Of a stretch of 64,000 nucleotides of DNA, positions 43,736 through 52,828 are shown piece after piece (positions within the stretch are counted from its first letter, which is position 1; every line of letters starts with the position of its first letter). The stretch lies in NCBI RefSeq assembly GCF_007856155.1, contig NZ_CP042266.1:372001-436000 (forward strand), written 5' to 3'. This stretch comes from Streptomyces qinzhouensis. Lineage in GTDB: Bacteria > Actinomycetota > Actinomycetes > Streptomycetales > Streptomycetaceae. Made by a program: the position numbers and the translations under genes. The notes beneath the pieces are model-generated. The model did not search any database, was not told where the DNA came from, and was given only the letters and a program-made list of their open reading frames with translations.

Positions 43736-45706
43736 TCATGTCCGGCCGCGAAACCCGAGTACGGTGATGAACTCCCCCGACGGCCCGGTGCCGTCGGCGA
43801 ATCCGGTGCCGATCAGCGTGGTGGCGGGTTCCTTGCGCCCGAAGCCGGCGGAGTACCAGCCCAGCGGCGGTTCGGTCTCGCCGCGATGGGCCCGCCAGGT
43901 CAGCTGCCCGGGCAGGTCGAGTACCGCGGAGCGGTCCTCGCCGTCGCGGGTCCAGGTGAGCACCGCCCGGTTCCCCACCAGGTCCGCGGTGACGGCCGGT
44001 CCGAGGTGGAAGGCCAGCCGGGCGGAGCGGCGCGGGCCGCGTACCTCGTCGACCACGCGCAGCTCCCGGCGCGCGGCGCTCAGCTCCACCCGGCGGCGGT
44101 GCCCGGAGGGCCGGTAACCGTCGTGCTCGGCGCACCAGCGGACCGTACCCCTGTCGGTGGTGTCCCCGGTGGTGTCCACGGCCAGGACCCGGCTGCGGGC
44201 CTGCCGGGTCCACAGGAACGGTCCGCCGGAAACGGACTGGTCGCCGCCGTCCAGTTGCAGGGTGTTGTGGCCGAGGGTCGACCGGAAGTACCGCCGCCAC
44301 TCGGGCTGCCCGTGGTAGCAGTACGTCCCCGGGTCGGCGAGCACATCGACCCCTTCGTACCGGACCTCCAGGGACAGCGCGTCCGCGTGGGCGTGCGCGG
44401 CGATGGACAGGAAGCCGTGCGGGCCGCCGTCGCAGCGGCACCAGATCTCCCCGGGACCGCGCAGGATGGTCATGCCCGCGTCGGCGAAGTGGGCGGGCCG
44501 GCCGGCCGGGCGGCCCACGGCCGGTGCCGTGGGCCGGATGAGCGCGGCCAGCAGCGGGGTGCGCACATCGGTGCCGGTGACCGTCGGCCACCAGTCGAGC
44601 CGGCCGAACACCGCGTCCCCGGTGGCCAGGAGCGAGCCCCAGCGGTCGGTACCCTCACCGTCCACGACCAGACCGTGCCCGTCGTCCGCGTCCCCCTGGC
44701 GCGGCGGCCTCAGCCCGCTGTCCACGACGGCCGCGAGCGCGTCGGTCATACGCAGCAGCACCAGCCGGACGGACTCGGGGACCGGCACTCCGGCGGCATC
44801 CGCCTCGGCGACCGCGGCCAGGCCCAGCTCCAGCACGAGTCCGTGATATTCGGTGGCCAGCTCACGGTTGAGGCCCGAGTCGAAGGTGTTGCTCCGCAGA
44901 TGCCGGGCCAGCGACCGCAGGGCGCCGTCGCGCCAGTGTGCCGATTCGGGGAACCAGCCGAACGCGCAGGCCGCGGCGGCCTGCCCGGCGGCCTCGGCGA
45001 TGATGTGGTTGTTCGCCGACGATCCCCGGCTGGGGAAGGCCGCCAGCCAGCGCTGGTGGTGCCAGATCTGGTGGTGTGCCACCGGGTTGCCCTCGAACAG
45101 CCCGGCCGCGCCCGGCCAGCCGTCGAGGAGCCGGCGGATCCATACCCAGGAGAGCAGCCGGATCCCCAGCTCGATACCGCTGACCCAGTGCACGCCGCGC
45201 AGCGGCGGGTTGGCCGCCCACCACGACCGCAGCTGACCGGCCACGCGCTCGGCGTACCGCTCGTTCCCGGTGATCGCGTAGGCGGCGGCGAGCACCGTGA
45301 GGTACTGGTGCCGGGACGGCTCCCAGATCTGCTTGATGTCGCCGACCGTGTCCTCGTCGCGGTACGGCACGTCGAAGGCGTAGCCGGACGGGGCCCGGCG
45401 CCCGGTCTTCGGGTCGAACCACCAGTCCGGGTCGGCCAGGTCGTCGCGGTCCACCCCGAAGAACCGGGCGTGTCCGGCCAGCAGCCGGTCCGCCTCGGCG
45501 ACGAGACGTTTCGCGGCGTCCGGCGGCACCGCGGCGATCGTCCCGGCGGGCAGTGACGCGGTGAACCGGGCGCCGGGCGCCTTCGGGCAGTCGGGCGGCG
45601 CCGACCGCCACCGCCGTCTGCGTACGGTGTCGCCCACCCGGCCGCCGATCTCCCGCGGTCCCATCCGGGACAGCCGCCGCAGATACCAGCCCGCGCTCAT
45701 GGTCAT
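43736..45706 (-). CDS. Heparinase II/III-family lyase
   Basis: 656 residues, ATG at 45706 overlapping the bi-domain oxidoreductase stop (ATGA). An N-terminal alpha/alpha toroid (~60-390; 'GVHWVSGIELGIRLLSWVW', 'SRGSSANNHIIAEAAGQAAA') is followed by the Hepar_II_III beta-sandwich (~400-650; 'HAHADALSLEVRYEGVDVLADPGTY' split around residue 470). No signal peptide is seen, as is usual for these proteins in biosynthetic clusters. Enzymes of this fold cleave uronic-acid polysaccharides by beta-elimination. With the AlgD-like dehydrogenase it suggests a uronate glycan; the lyase may edit length or clear misassembled polymer. Confidence 0.88.
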   Translation of the reverse strand: MTMSAGWYLRRLSRMGPREIGGRVGDTVRRRRWRSAPPDCPKAPGARFTASLPAGTIAAVPPDAAKRLVAEADRLLAGHARFFGVDRDDLADPDWWFDPKTGRRAPSGYAFDVPYRDEDTVGDIKQIWEPSRHQYLTVLAAAYAITGNERYAERVAGQLRSWWAANPPLRGVHWVSGIELGIRLLSWVWIRRLLDGWPGAAGLFEGNPVAHHQIWHHQRWLAAFPSRGSSANNHIIAEAAGQAAAACAFGWFPESAHWRDGALRSLARHLRSNTFDSGLNRELATEYHGLVLELGLAAVAEADAAGVPVPESVRLVLLRMTDALAAVVDSGLRPPRQGDADDGHGLVVDGEGTDRWGSLLATGDAVFGRLDWWPTVTGTDVRTPLLAALIRPTAPAVGRPAGRPAHFADAGMTILRGPGEIWCRCDGGPHGFLSIAAHAHADALSLEVRYEGVDVLADPGTYCYHGQPEWRRYFRSTLGHNTLQLDGGDQSVSGGPFLWTRQARSRVLAVDTTGDTTDRGTVRWCAEHDGYRPSGHRRRVELSAARRELRVVDEVRGPRRSARLAFHLGPAVTADLVGNRAVLTWTRDGEDRSAVLDLPGQLTWRAHRGETEPPLGWYSAGFGRKEPATTLIGTGFADGTGPSGEFITVLGFRGRT

Positions 45707-47892
45707 CGCGCCCTCGCCAGCGTCACCGGCGCACCGCCGGCCAGACCGGCCGGTACGGCGAGGGTGGCCGCCGTGGTGGCGACCAGCGACTCCAGCGGCA
45801 CCGGCATCGGCCCGCCGGTCCGTACCGCCTCCAGGAACGCGTCCAGTTCGGCGCGCTGGCCCTTGTCGCGGGCCTTGGGCAGCCGCGAGCTGACCCACCG
45901 CTTGTCGCCGTACACCGAGGCCCGGACGAAATCGTCGAGCCGCAGCGCACGGCCGTCCGCGACCAGGTCCACCGTCTCCTTGGGGAAACCGGCCGGGCCG
46001 GTGGTGACATAGCTGATGGTGGCGGTGGACCCGCCGGGGTAGCGGAGCAAGACCTGGAGGTCCTCGTTGCCGGACGCGGCGACCGCGTACACCGAGACCG
46101 GGTCGGCCGCGAGGAGCCAGCTCACCGTGTCGATGAAGTGACCGCCCTCGCCGGCGAACCGCGAGCCCTGGGAGTCCTGTTGGAGATACCAGCTGCCGTG
46201 CTCCAGCCGGCCCGCGTTGACCAGATAGCGGACACTCGCCGGACCGGTCGGGGTGCCGAACCGCTTTCTGGCCTCCCGCAGCAACGGGGCGAACCGGCGG
46301 TTGAAGCCCACCTGGAGCCGGTCGTTGCCGGACTCCTCCACCGCGGCGAGGACACCGGCCAGTTCGTCCCCGGTGAGCGCGAGGGGCTTCTCCACGAACA
46401 CCGTCTTGCCCGCCAGCAGCGCCTTCCGGGTCAGTTCGGCGTGCGAACTGTGCCGGGTGACCACGAACACAGCGTCGACGGCCGGGTCGTCGAGTACGGC
46501 GTCGAGTTCGGTGGTCGCCTCGGCGAAGCCGAACTTCCGCTGTGCGTTGGCCGCGGACAGCGCCGTCGTGGTGACGACCTTGGACAGCTCGACGCCGTCG
46601 CGCCGGGCCAGATGCGGCAGCAGCATCGACGTCGCGTAGTTTCCCGCTCCGATGAACGCCAGCCGCACCGGATGACGGGCGGACCGGGCCGGGGGTGACA
46701 CCGCGCCGCCGCGGCGCACCGCGGGCACGGCCACCGCCGGGGCCGCCTTCTCCGCCGTCTCCGCCTTCTGCTCGGGGTAGCGGAACAGTACGGCCACGGC
46801 CTTCAGCTCGCCGTCCTTCAGGCTCCGGTACGTCTCGACGGCGTCGTCGAAGTCGGCGACCCGGGACACCAGGGGCTCGACGTCGACCCGGCCGCGGGCG
46901 ACGAGGTCCAGGAAGCAGGCCAGATTGCGGCGCTCGGTCCAGCGCACATAGCCGATCGGGTAGTCCCGCCCCTCGAGCTCGTACTCCGGGTCGTAGCGCC
47001 CGGGGCCGTACGACCGGGAGAACCGGACGTCGAGCTCCTTCATGTAGTACGCGTTCCACGGCAGGTCCAGCCGGCATTTGCCGATGTCGACGACCCGGCC
47101 GCGGTCCCGGCTCAGCCGGACGGCCAGCTCGACGGGTTCATTGCTGCCGCCGCCGGCGGCCAGATACACCTGGTCCACGCCGTGCCCGGCGGTGAGTTCG
47201 GCGACGGCACCCGACACGGCCGCCGATCCGGGGTCGCCGCAGGCCGTGGCGCCCAGGCGGGCGGCGAGCTCGCAGCGCACCGGGTCGGGGTCGGCGCCGA
47301 CGACCCGGACTCCCGCGGCGACCAGCAGCTGCACCACCAGCTGCCCGATCAGCCCGAGGCCGATGACCAGCGCCACATCGCCGAGCTGCGGTTCACCGCG
47401 GCGGACGCCCTGCAAGGCGATCGACCCGACGGTGCCGAAGGCCGCGTGCCGCGGCTCCAGACCGTCCGGCACCGGGGTGTAGAGGTTCTTCGGCACCCAG
47501 TTCAGCTCGGCGTGCAGCGCGTGCTCATTGCCGGCGCAGGCCACCAGGTCACCGACCGCGACATCGTCGATCCCGGCGCCGACCTGTTCGACCACGCCGC
47601 ACAGCGAGTAGCCCAGCGGGGTGTAGGAGTCCAGCTTGCCCATGACCTTGCGGTAGGTGGCGGGCAGCCCGTTGGTGGCCACGCTCTGCACGACCTTGGC
47701 CACCTGGTCCGGCCGGGAACGGGCCTTGCCCAGCATCGACATGCCGGCCTCGGACACCTTCATGAGCTCGGTCCCGGTGGAGATCAGCGAGTAGGCGCTC
47801 CGGACCAGTACACCGCCGGGCTTGCATCCCGGCACCGGTACGTCGAGCAGCGCCAGCTCGCCGCTCTTGTAGTTCTGCACAACCTGTTTCAC
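45703..47892 (-). CDS. Bi-domain oxidoreductase: zinc-type alcohol dehydrogenase + Gfo/Idh/MocA domain
   Basis: 729 residues. Residues 1-375 are an MDR-type dehydrogenase ('LISTGTELMKVSEAG', 'LGYSLCGVVEQVGAGIDDV', 'VIGLGLIGQLVVQLLVAAG'). Residues ~405-729 are a Gfo/Idh/MocA oxidoreductase ('LAFIGAGNYATSMLLPHLAR', 'TVFVEKPLALTGDELA', 'AGEGGHFIDTVSWLL'). The MDR half keeps few of the usual zinc ligands. This fusion is typically found beside heparinase-fold lyases in exopolysaccharide clusters, exactly as here. It probably oxidises or reduces a nucleotide sugar; no activity is established. Confidence 0.9.
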   Translation of the reverse strand: MKQVVQNYKSGELALLDVPVPGCKPGGVLVRSAYSLISTGTELMKVSEAGMSMLGKARSRPDQVAKVVQSVATNGLPATYRKVMGKLDSYTPLGYSLCGVVEQVGAGIDDVAVGDLVACAGNEHALHAELNWVPKNLYTPVPDGLEPRHAAFGTVGSIALQGVRRGEPQLGDVALVIGLGLIGQLVVQLLVAAGVRVVGADPDPVRCELAARLGATACGDPGSAAVSGAVAELTAGHGVDQVYLAAGGGSNEPVELAVRLSRDRGRVVDIGKCRLDLPWNAYYMKELDVRFSRSYGPGRYDPEYELEGRDYPIGYVRWTERRNLACFLDLVARGRVDVEPLVSRVADFDDAVETYRSLKDGELKAVAVLFRYPEQKAETAEKAAPAVAVPAVRRGGAVSPPARSARHPVRLAFIGAGNYATSMLLPHLARRDGVELSKVVTTTALSAANAQRKFGFAEATTELDAVLDDPAVDAVFVVTRHSSHAELTRKALLAGKTVFVEKPLALTGDELAGVLAAVEESGNDRLQVGFNRRFAPLLREARKRFGTPTGPASVRYLVNAGRLEHGSWYLQQDSQGSRFAGEGGHFIDTVSWLLAADPVSVYAVAASGNEDLQVLLRYPGGSTATISYVTTGPAGFPKETVDLVADGRALRLDDFVRASVYGDKRWVSSRLPKARDKGQRAELDAFLEAVRTGGPMPVPLESLVATTAATLAVPAGLAGGAPVTLARAR

Positions 47893-47918
47893 CGGAGCTC
47901 CTCTTGATTTCTACGCTG

Positions 47919-49847
47919 TCAGACCGCTTGGTTCCGGCCGGAGCCGGAGGTCGCCTCGCGGTACCAGTACTCGAGGGTCAGCACATGCCACAGATGCTTG
48001 GAGTAGTCCTGTTGCCCGGCGGCGTCCTCGGCGACGAGCCGGGCCAGCGCGTCGCGGCGCAGGAACCCGGAGCTGACGAGCACACCGTCGTTCACGACCT
48101 CGCGGACCAGCGGTGCCAGATCCCGGCTCATCCAGGCCCGCAGTGGGGCGCTGAACAGGCCCTTGGGCCGGTACACGATCTCCCGGGGCAGGATCGAGGC
48201 GGCCGCCTCCTTGAGGGCGGCCTTGCCCTGCCGTCCGACGATCTTGCGATCGCCGGGCACGGTGAACGCCGCCTTGACCACCTCGACGTCCACGTACGGC
48301 ACCCGCACCTCGGTCGACGCGGCCATGCTCGACCGGTCGGTGTAGGCGAGGTTGAGTCCCGGCAGGAACATCCGGGCGTCGCCCAGGCACATCCGGTTCA
48401 CGAAATCGTCGAGGTCGTTGTCCTGGTAGATGTCCGCGTGTTCGGTCAGTACGTCGTCGACCGTCCCGGCCAGGTCCGGATCGATCAGGTCGAGCAGTTC
48501 GTTCCGGTCGTACATGGTGTAGCTGCGCCGGAACGCGGTCTCCTCGGGCAGATCGGCGAAGGAGAGGAACCGCTTCGCGAAGCGCACCGACCGGTACCCG
48601 CGGCGGGCGCCGGCGACCGGCAGCCGGTCCACGGCCGCGGACAGGCCGCGCCGGAGGGGCCGCGGGACGCGCTGGTAGCGCAGCGCGAGCAGGTTGGCGA
48701 GATGCTTGCGGTATCCGGCGAACAGTTCGTCGGCGCCCATCCCCGAGAGCATCACCTTGACCCCGGCCTCCCGGGCGGCGGAGCAGATCAGAAAGGTGTT
48801 GATCGCGGCGGGGTCGCCGATCGGCTCGTCCAGGTGGTACGTCATCCGGGGCAGCAGGTCGAGCACGTTCGGGGCGATCTCGATCTCGTGCAGATCGACG
48901 CCGAACCGTTCGGCGACCTGCCGGGCGTAGCGCAGATCGTCCGGCATCGCCTCGAATTTGGCGTCCTCGGCGCGGAATCCGATCGTGTAGGCGGAGATCC
49001 CGGGCTGGTGGCGGGCCGCCAGCGCGGTCAGATAGCTGGAGTCGAGTCCGCCGGAGAGGAAGGTCGCCACCGGTACGTCCGAGAGGAGGTGGCGCCGGTT
49101 CGACTCCTCGACGACGGCGGCCAGGTCGGGCCGCTCGCCGCCGCGGGCCCGGTCCCGGGCTTCGGCGGCGACGTCCCGGAGGTTCCAGTACCGGCCGCGT
49201 TCGACCCGGCCGTCGGGCCGGCACCGCAGCCAGGTCCCCGGCGGCAGCTTCTCCGCTTCGCGGAACGCGCAGCGGGAGTCCGGTACCCAGTAGTACAGCA
49301 GTGAGGCCACCAGTGCCGCGTGGTCCACCTCCAGCGTGCCGCCGGTGGCGCCGGCGAGCGCCTTGAGCTCCGAGGCGAACATCAGGCCGGGACCGCGCCG
49401 GAGCAGGAACAGCGGTTTGATGCCGAGCTGGTCGCGGGCGAGCACCAGCTCACCGGTGCGCTCGTCGAAGACGGCGAACGCGAACATGCCGCGCAGCCTG
49501 GGCAGACAGTCCGTGCCCCAGCGCCGCCAGGCCTCCAGCAGCACTTCGGTGTCGGAGGTACCGCGGAAGCGGGCCCCGGCGGCGGTCAGCTCGGCGCGGA
49601 GTTCGGGCGCGTTGTACAGCTCGCCGTTGTAGGTCAGGGCGAGCCCGCCGGAGACCATCGGCTGGGCGCCGGTCCCGGACAGGTCGATGATGGCCAGCCG
49701 GCGGTGTCCGAGGTGGACTTCGCCGTCACCGGCGGGGTGGCTGTACCGGCCCGCTCCGTCCGGACCGCGGTGGGCGAGGGTGTCGGTGAGCCGGTCGGTC
49801 ACGGCCTTCCCGTCCGGCCATAGGTAAGTGCCTGCGATGCCACACAT
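47919..49847 (-). CDS. AsnB-like glutamine-hydrolysing amidotransferase
   Basis: 642 residues. The N-terminal Ntn glutaminase begins 'MCGIAGTYLWPDG' with Cys2 as nucleophile and has 'LAHRGPDGAG' and 'YNGELYN'. The synthetase domain holds the ATP PP-loop 'FLSGGLDSSYL' near residue 265 and 'MLSGMGADELFAGYRKH'. The family makes asparagine, but copies inside surface-glycan operons are thought to amidate sugar carboxyls (uronamides). Here the AlgD-like enzyme would supply such a carboxyl. Asparagine synthesis cannot be ruled out. Confidence 0.9.
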   Translation of the reverse strand: MCGIAGTYLWPDGKAVTDRLTDTLAHRGPDGAGRYSHPAGDGEVHLGHRRLAIIDLSGTGAQPMVSGGLALTYNGELYNAPELRAELTAAGARFRGTSDTEVLLEAWRRWGTDCLPRLRGMFAFAVFDERTGELVLARDQLGIKPLFLLRRGPGLMFASELKALAGATGGTLEVDHAALVASLLYYWVPDSRCAFREAEKLPPGTWLRCRPDGRVERGRYWNLRDVAAEARDRARGGERPDLAAVVEESNRRHLLSDVPVATFLSGGLDSSYLTALAARHQPGISAYTIGFRAEDAKFEAMPDDLRYARQVAERFGVDLHEIEIAPNVLDLLPRMTYHLDEPIGDPAAINTFLICSAAREAGVKVMLSGMGADELFAGYRKHLANLLALRYQRVPRPLRRGLSAAVDRLPVAGARRGYRSVRFAKRFLSFADLPEETAFRRSYTMYDRNELLDLIDPDLAGTVDDVLTEHADIYQDNDLDDFVNRMCLGDARMFLPGLNLAYTDRSSMAASTEVRVPYVDVEVVKAAFTVPGDRKIVGRQGKAALKEAAASILPREIVYRPKGLFSAPLRAWMSRDLAPLVREVVNDGVLVSSGFLRRDALARLVAEDAAGQQDYSKHLWHVLTLEYWYREATSGSGRNQAV

Positions 49848-49850
49848 GTT

Positions 49851-51422
49851 CTACCGCGCTTCCTGGTCGCTGTCCGGGACCCGGCCGGCCGGCATCGACG
49901 GCCGCTCCATCCGCGGCCGGCCCGTCCCGTTCTGCCGGGCCAACCGCTCCGTCTGTAACTGGCCCGGCCGGTTCTGCCTGGGCGGCCGCTCGGGCCGGCC
50001 GCGCAGTGCGGTGTGCGGTCCGTCCCACAGCGTGCCGTCGGTCCGGTCGCGTGGATCGGGGTCGATCAGCACCACGCCGATCACCGGGATGTGCTGGTCC
50101 GCGAGCTGCCGGGCCACGGTGTGGAGCCATGCGGCGCTGCCGTGCCCGGCCCGTACGACGAGCACGGTCCGGCCGCCGAGGTACTGGAGGTCGGTCCATG
50201 CCGTGCCGGGTGCGACCGAGCCGACGCCGATCCGGCGGGTGTGCGGCGGTACGGTGTCGGCCTGATCGCCGCTGACCACGGTCGGGTTGCCCGATTCCCG
50301 GCGGCTTTTCACGAGCTCCCGGCCGGGCAGTCCGTCGATGACGGCGACCGGGCCTTCCGCCGCCAGTGCTCCGGCGACGTTCAGGGCGATCACGCCGGTG
50401 CTGCGGGCACAGCCGAGTTCCAGCAGCGACACCGGTTCCGCGGAGCCGCGCACGGCGCGGGCCAGGGTCGCGGTGAGCCGTTCGTGTGCCGCTCTGGTCC
50501 GCCGGCGCTGCCACGGCCGGACCGGGCCGCGGGGCACCCGGCGCAGCTCCGCGACGACCGAGGCGCCCAGGTTGGCGGCGATCTCCCGGCGCAGCACGGG
50601 GCGGTCCGCCACCACCGTGCCGACCGCGGCCAGCGCGAGTCCGAGGGCGAGCCCGAGGACGAGCCCGATCGCGGCCTTGGTGGCGGCGGCTCTGGGCAGT
50701 GAGTACTCCACCGTACGCGGGCCGTCCACGATCTGGGTGCCGGCGACGACCCGGGGTGTGCCGGTGCTCGCCTCGGCGGCGCGCTGGTCGAAACCGGCGA
50801 TCCTCGAGTTGAGTTCGGCCCGGCGGGCGAAGAGCGATTCGATGTTCGCCGACGCCTTCGGGTCGGTACGCGGCGGCAGGGCCCCGATGCTGCGGTTGAC
50901 CTCGGCGAGCTCTTCCCGCATCCGGTCACGCTGGTCGAGCAGTGCCTTGGCCTCGGCCTTCGCGGCTTCCCGCATCCGCCGCACATGGTCCGCGACGAAG
51001 GCGTCGGCCAGTGCCTTGGCCCGGGCCACCGCTTGCGCCCCGCTGTCGGCCGTCACGTCGATCTGCAGCAGGTTGTTGGTCAGTCCGGTACCCCGGTAGT
51101 CCCGCATGAAGTCCTCCGGTTTCTCGGTGGACTTGAGGGACTCCAGGGCCTTGCTCGCGATGCGGGTGGTCCCCAGCAGTGCGACGTCGGTGCGGATCAG
51201 TGTTCCGGTGTCGTTCGGCTGGTCCTCCTGGTGGGTGACCAGCACCTTGGTCACCGCGGTCGGCGGTGGCGGCAGCAGGACGGCCATCGCCGCGCCGGCC
51301 AGCAGCCCCAGCAGTGCCACCGCTGACCAGAGGCGGCGGCGCCGGTACACGGCCACCACCAGTGCCTGCAGGTCCAGCAGCGGAGGGGCCGCGGACGGTT
51401 CCGGAGTCGTGCTCGTGGTCAC
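49851..51422 (-). CDS. Wzz-type polysaccharide co-polymerase with degenerate BY-kinase-like domain (2)
   Basis: 523 residues, GTG at 51422 overlapping the stop of the previous co-polymerase gene. A Wzz periplasmic-type region is bracketed by membrane segments at ~32-52 and ~270-290 ('AAIGLVLGLALGLALAAVG'). The cytosolic part (~300-460) lines up with a BY-kinase/ParA fold, but the Walker A loop is replaced by 'ELGCARSTGVIALNVAG', with no GK(S/T), and there is no C-terminal tyrosine cluster. The last ~60 residues are a Pro/Arg/Gln-rich tail. It probably sets chain length without kinase activity. Confidence 0.82.
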   Translation of the reverse strand: MTTSTTPEPSAAPPLLDLQALVVAVYRRRRLWSAVALLGLLAGAAMAVLLPPPPTAVTKVLVTHQEDQPNDTGTLIRTDVALLGTTRIASKALESLKSTEKPEDFMRDYRGTGLTNNLLQIDVTADSGAQAVARAKALADAFVADHVRRMREAAKAEAKALLDQRDRMREELAEVNRSIGALPPRTDPKASANIESLFARRAELNSRIAGFDQRAAEASTGTPRVVAGTQIVDGPRTVEYSLPRAAATKAAIGLVLGLALGLALAAVGTVVADRPVLRREIAANLGASVVAELRRVPRGPVRPWQRRRTRAAHERLTATLARAVRGSAEPVSLLELGCARSTGVIALNVAGALAAEGPVAVIDGLPGRELVKSRRESGNPTVVSGDQADTVPPHTRRIGVGSVAPGTAWTDLQYLGGRTVLVVRAGHGSAAWLHTVARQLADQHIPVIGVVLIDPDPRDRTDGTLWDGPHTALRGRPERPPRQNRPGQLQTERLARQNGTGRPRMERPSMPAGRVPDSDQEAR

Positions 51423-52828
51423 ACCGGCTCTCCCGTCGCGTGGCCGCGAACCGCGAGCTCCGGGCCGGCGGCGTCCGGAGCGCCGCCGGTGGACCGGGCC
51501 GGACGGGCCCGGACCGTACCGGCGACGACGATGCCGACGATCTCGTGTCCGCCGTCCGCACACGCCTCGGCGATGCCGGTCAGCTCCCCCGCGGTCCAGC
51601 TGCCGGCGCTGAGTACGACCAGGGCGCCGGATTCGGTGGAGCGGTCCGGCACCATCGGCTCGGACACCGAGACCTCCACCACCCGCAGCCGGGGGTTTCC
51701 CGTACTCGAAGAGCCGGCGGAAGGATCGCTCCCGGCCTCGGCGACGAGCTGCCCGGCGGCCCGGTGGGCGATGTCGTCGCCCTCGGGTACGACGACCAGC
51801 AGGTGCCGGGGGGCCGGCAGCCGGTCCCGGAGGCGGGCCCACAGCCGCCGGTAGCGGATGCGTCTGCTGGCCTCGTCGCCGGAGGTCTGCGGGATCGGTA
51901 TGTCCCACCGGGTGTCGATGCCGAGGAGCCGCCGGACCAGGGCCCGCGGGCCGCGGCCCGCCGGCCGGTGAGCGGGCCGTTCGCCGGACACGTCGACGGT
52001 GCCGAGCAGCACCGAGCCCAGCGCCGCGGCGATCTCCGGTTCGGTGCGGAGCCGGCGGTTCACCCGGGCGGCGGCCAGATGTCCGATGACCGTGAGGAGG
52101 AGGGACAGCAGGGTTCCGGCGACGATGAGCTGGATCCTCGTCGGCGGTGCCTCGCCGGTCGGCCGGGGCGCCGGCCCCATGACGACCAGACCGGCCTTGT
52201 CGGTCGCCGATTCGGCCTCCTCCAGCCTCTTCATGGCCTCTTCCAGCGATGTGCTGAGCTTCTGGAGCACGGTGCGGGCCTGCACGCTCTCGACCGTCTG
52301 CCCCGGATCGGCCGTTTTGGCGAGGTCGGTGATGCGGCGGTTGGTCTCCACCACCTTCTGTTTCAGTGCCGCGGGCGCCGTGGCCGCGTCCGGATCGGTG
52401 CTGCCGGCGGCGATCCGCCCGGCGAAGGCGACGAATTGCTGGGCCAGCCGGTCGGCGAGCTGCTGCGCGCGTTCCGGGGTGGAGTCCGTACCCGAGATCT
52501 TGATGATGTTTCCGTCGGTGGTCTTGGCGCTCACCCGGTCCCGCAGATCGCTGCCGCTGATGCCCGGCCGGCCGAGCGCGGTGGCCGCGCGGTCGAGGAC
52601 CGACGAACTGGTCGCGATCTCCACCTGGGTCAGGAGTTCGCGCTCCTCCCACTGCCCCGGCAGCAGTACCGATGCCGACGCGGTGTACCGCGGCGGGAAC
52701 ACCAGCGATGTGCCGTAGCCGACGAGGGCGCCCACCACGGCGAGGACGGCGAGCAGCCGCCGTCGCCTGCGGAGGATCCTCCCGATCGTGGCCAGGCGTA
52801 TCGTGTCATCGCTCAACGGCGCGGCCAC
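51419..52828 (-). CDS. Wzz-type polysaccharide co-polymerase with degenerate kinase-like domain (1)
   Basis: 469 residues from GTG 52828, overlapping the GT4 gene by 16 nt (a TTG at 52816 is an alternative). Membrane segment 1 at ~26-45 ('LLAVLAVVGALVGYGTSLVF'), the Wzz domain with 'PPRYTASASVLLPG', a coiled-coil region (~170-205), and membrane segment 2 near 230-250. The C-terminal ~150 residues keep the strand pattern of a P-loop ATPase ('LLVVVPEGDDIAHRAAGQLV', 'ALVVLSAGSW', 'IVGIVVAGTVRARPAR') but lack a Walker A lysine. It forms a tandem pair with the next gene. Confidence 0.82.
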   Translation of the reverse strand: MAAPLSDDTIRLATIGRILRRRRRLLAVLAVVGALVGYGTSLVFPPRYTASASVLLPGQWEERELLTQVEIATSSSVLDRAATALGRPGISGSDLRDRVSAKTTDGNIIKISGTDSTPERAQQLADRLAQQFVAFAGRIAAGSTDPDAATAPAALKQKVVETNRRITDLAKTADPGQTVESVQARTVLQKLSTSLEEAMKRLEEAESATDKAGLVVMGPAPRPTGEAPPTRIQLIVAGTLLSLLLTVIGHLAAARVNRRLRTEPEIAAALGSVLLGTVDVSGERPAHRPAGRGPRALVRRLLGIDTRWDIPIPQTSGDEASRRIRYRRLWARLRDRLPAPRHLLVVVPEGDDIAHRAAGQLVAEAGSDPSAGSSSTGNPRLRVVEVSVSEPMVPDRSTESGALVVLSAGSWTAGELTGIAEACADGGHEIVGIVVAGTVRARPARSTGGAPDAAGPELAVRGHATGEPV

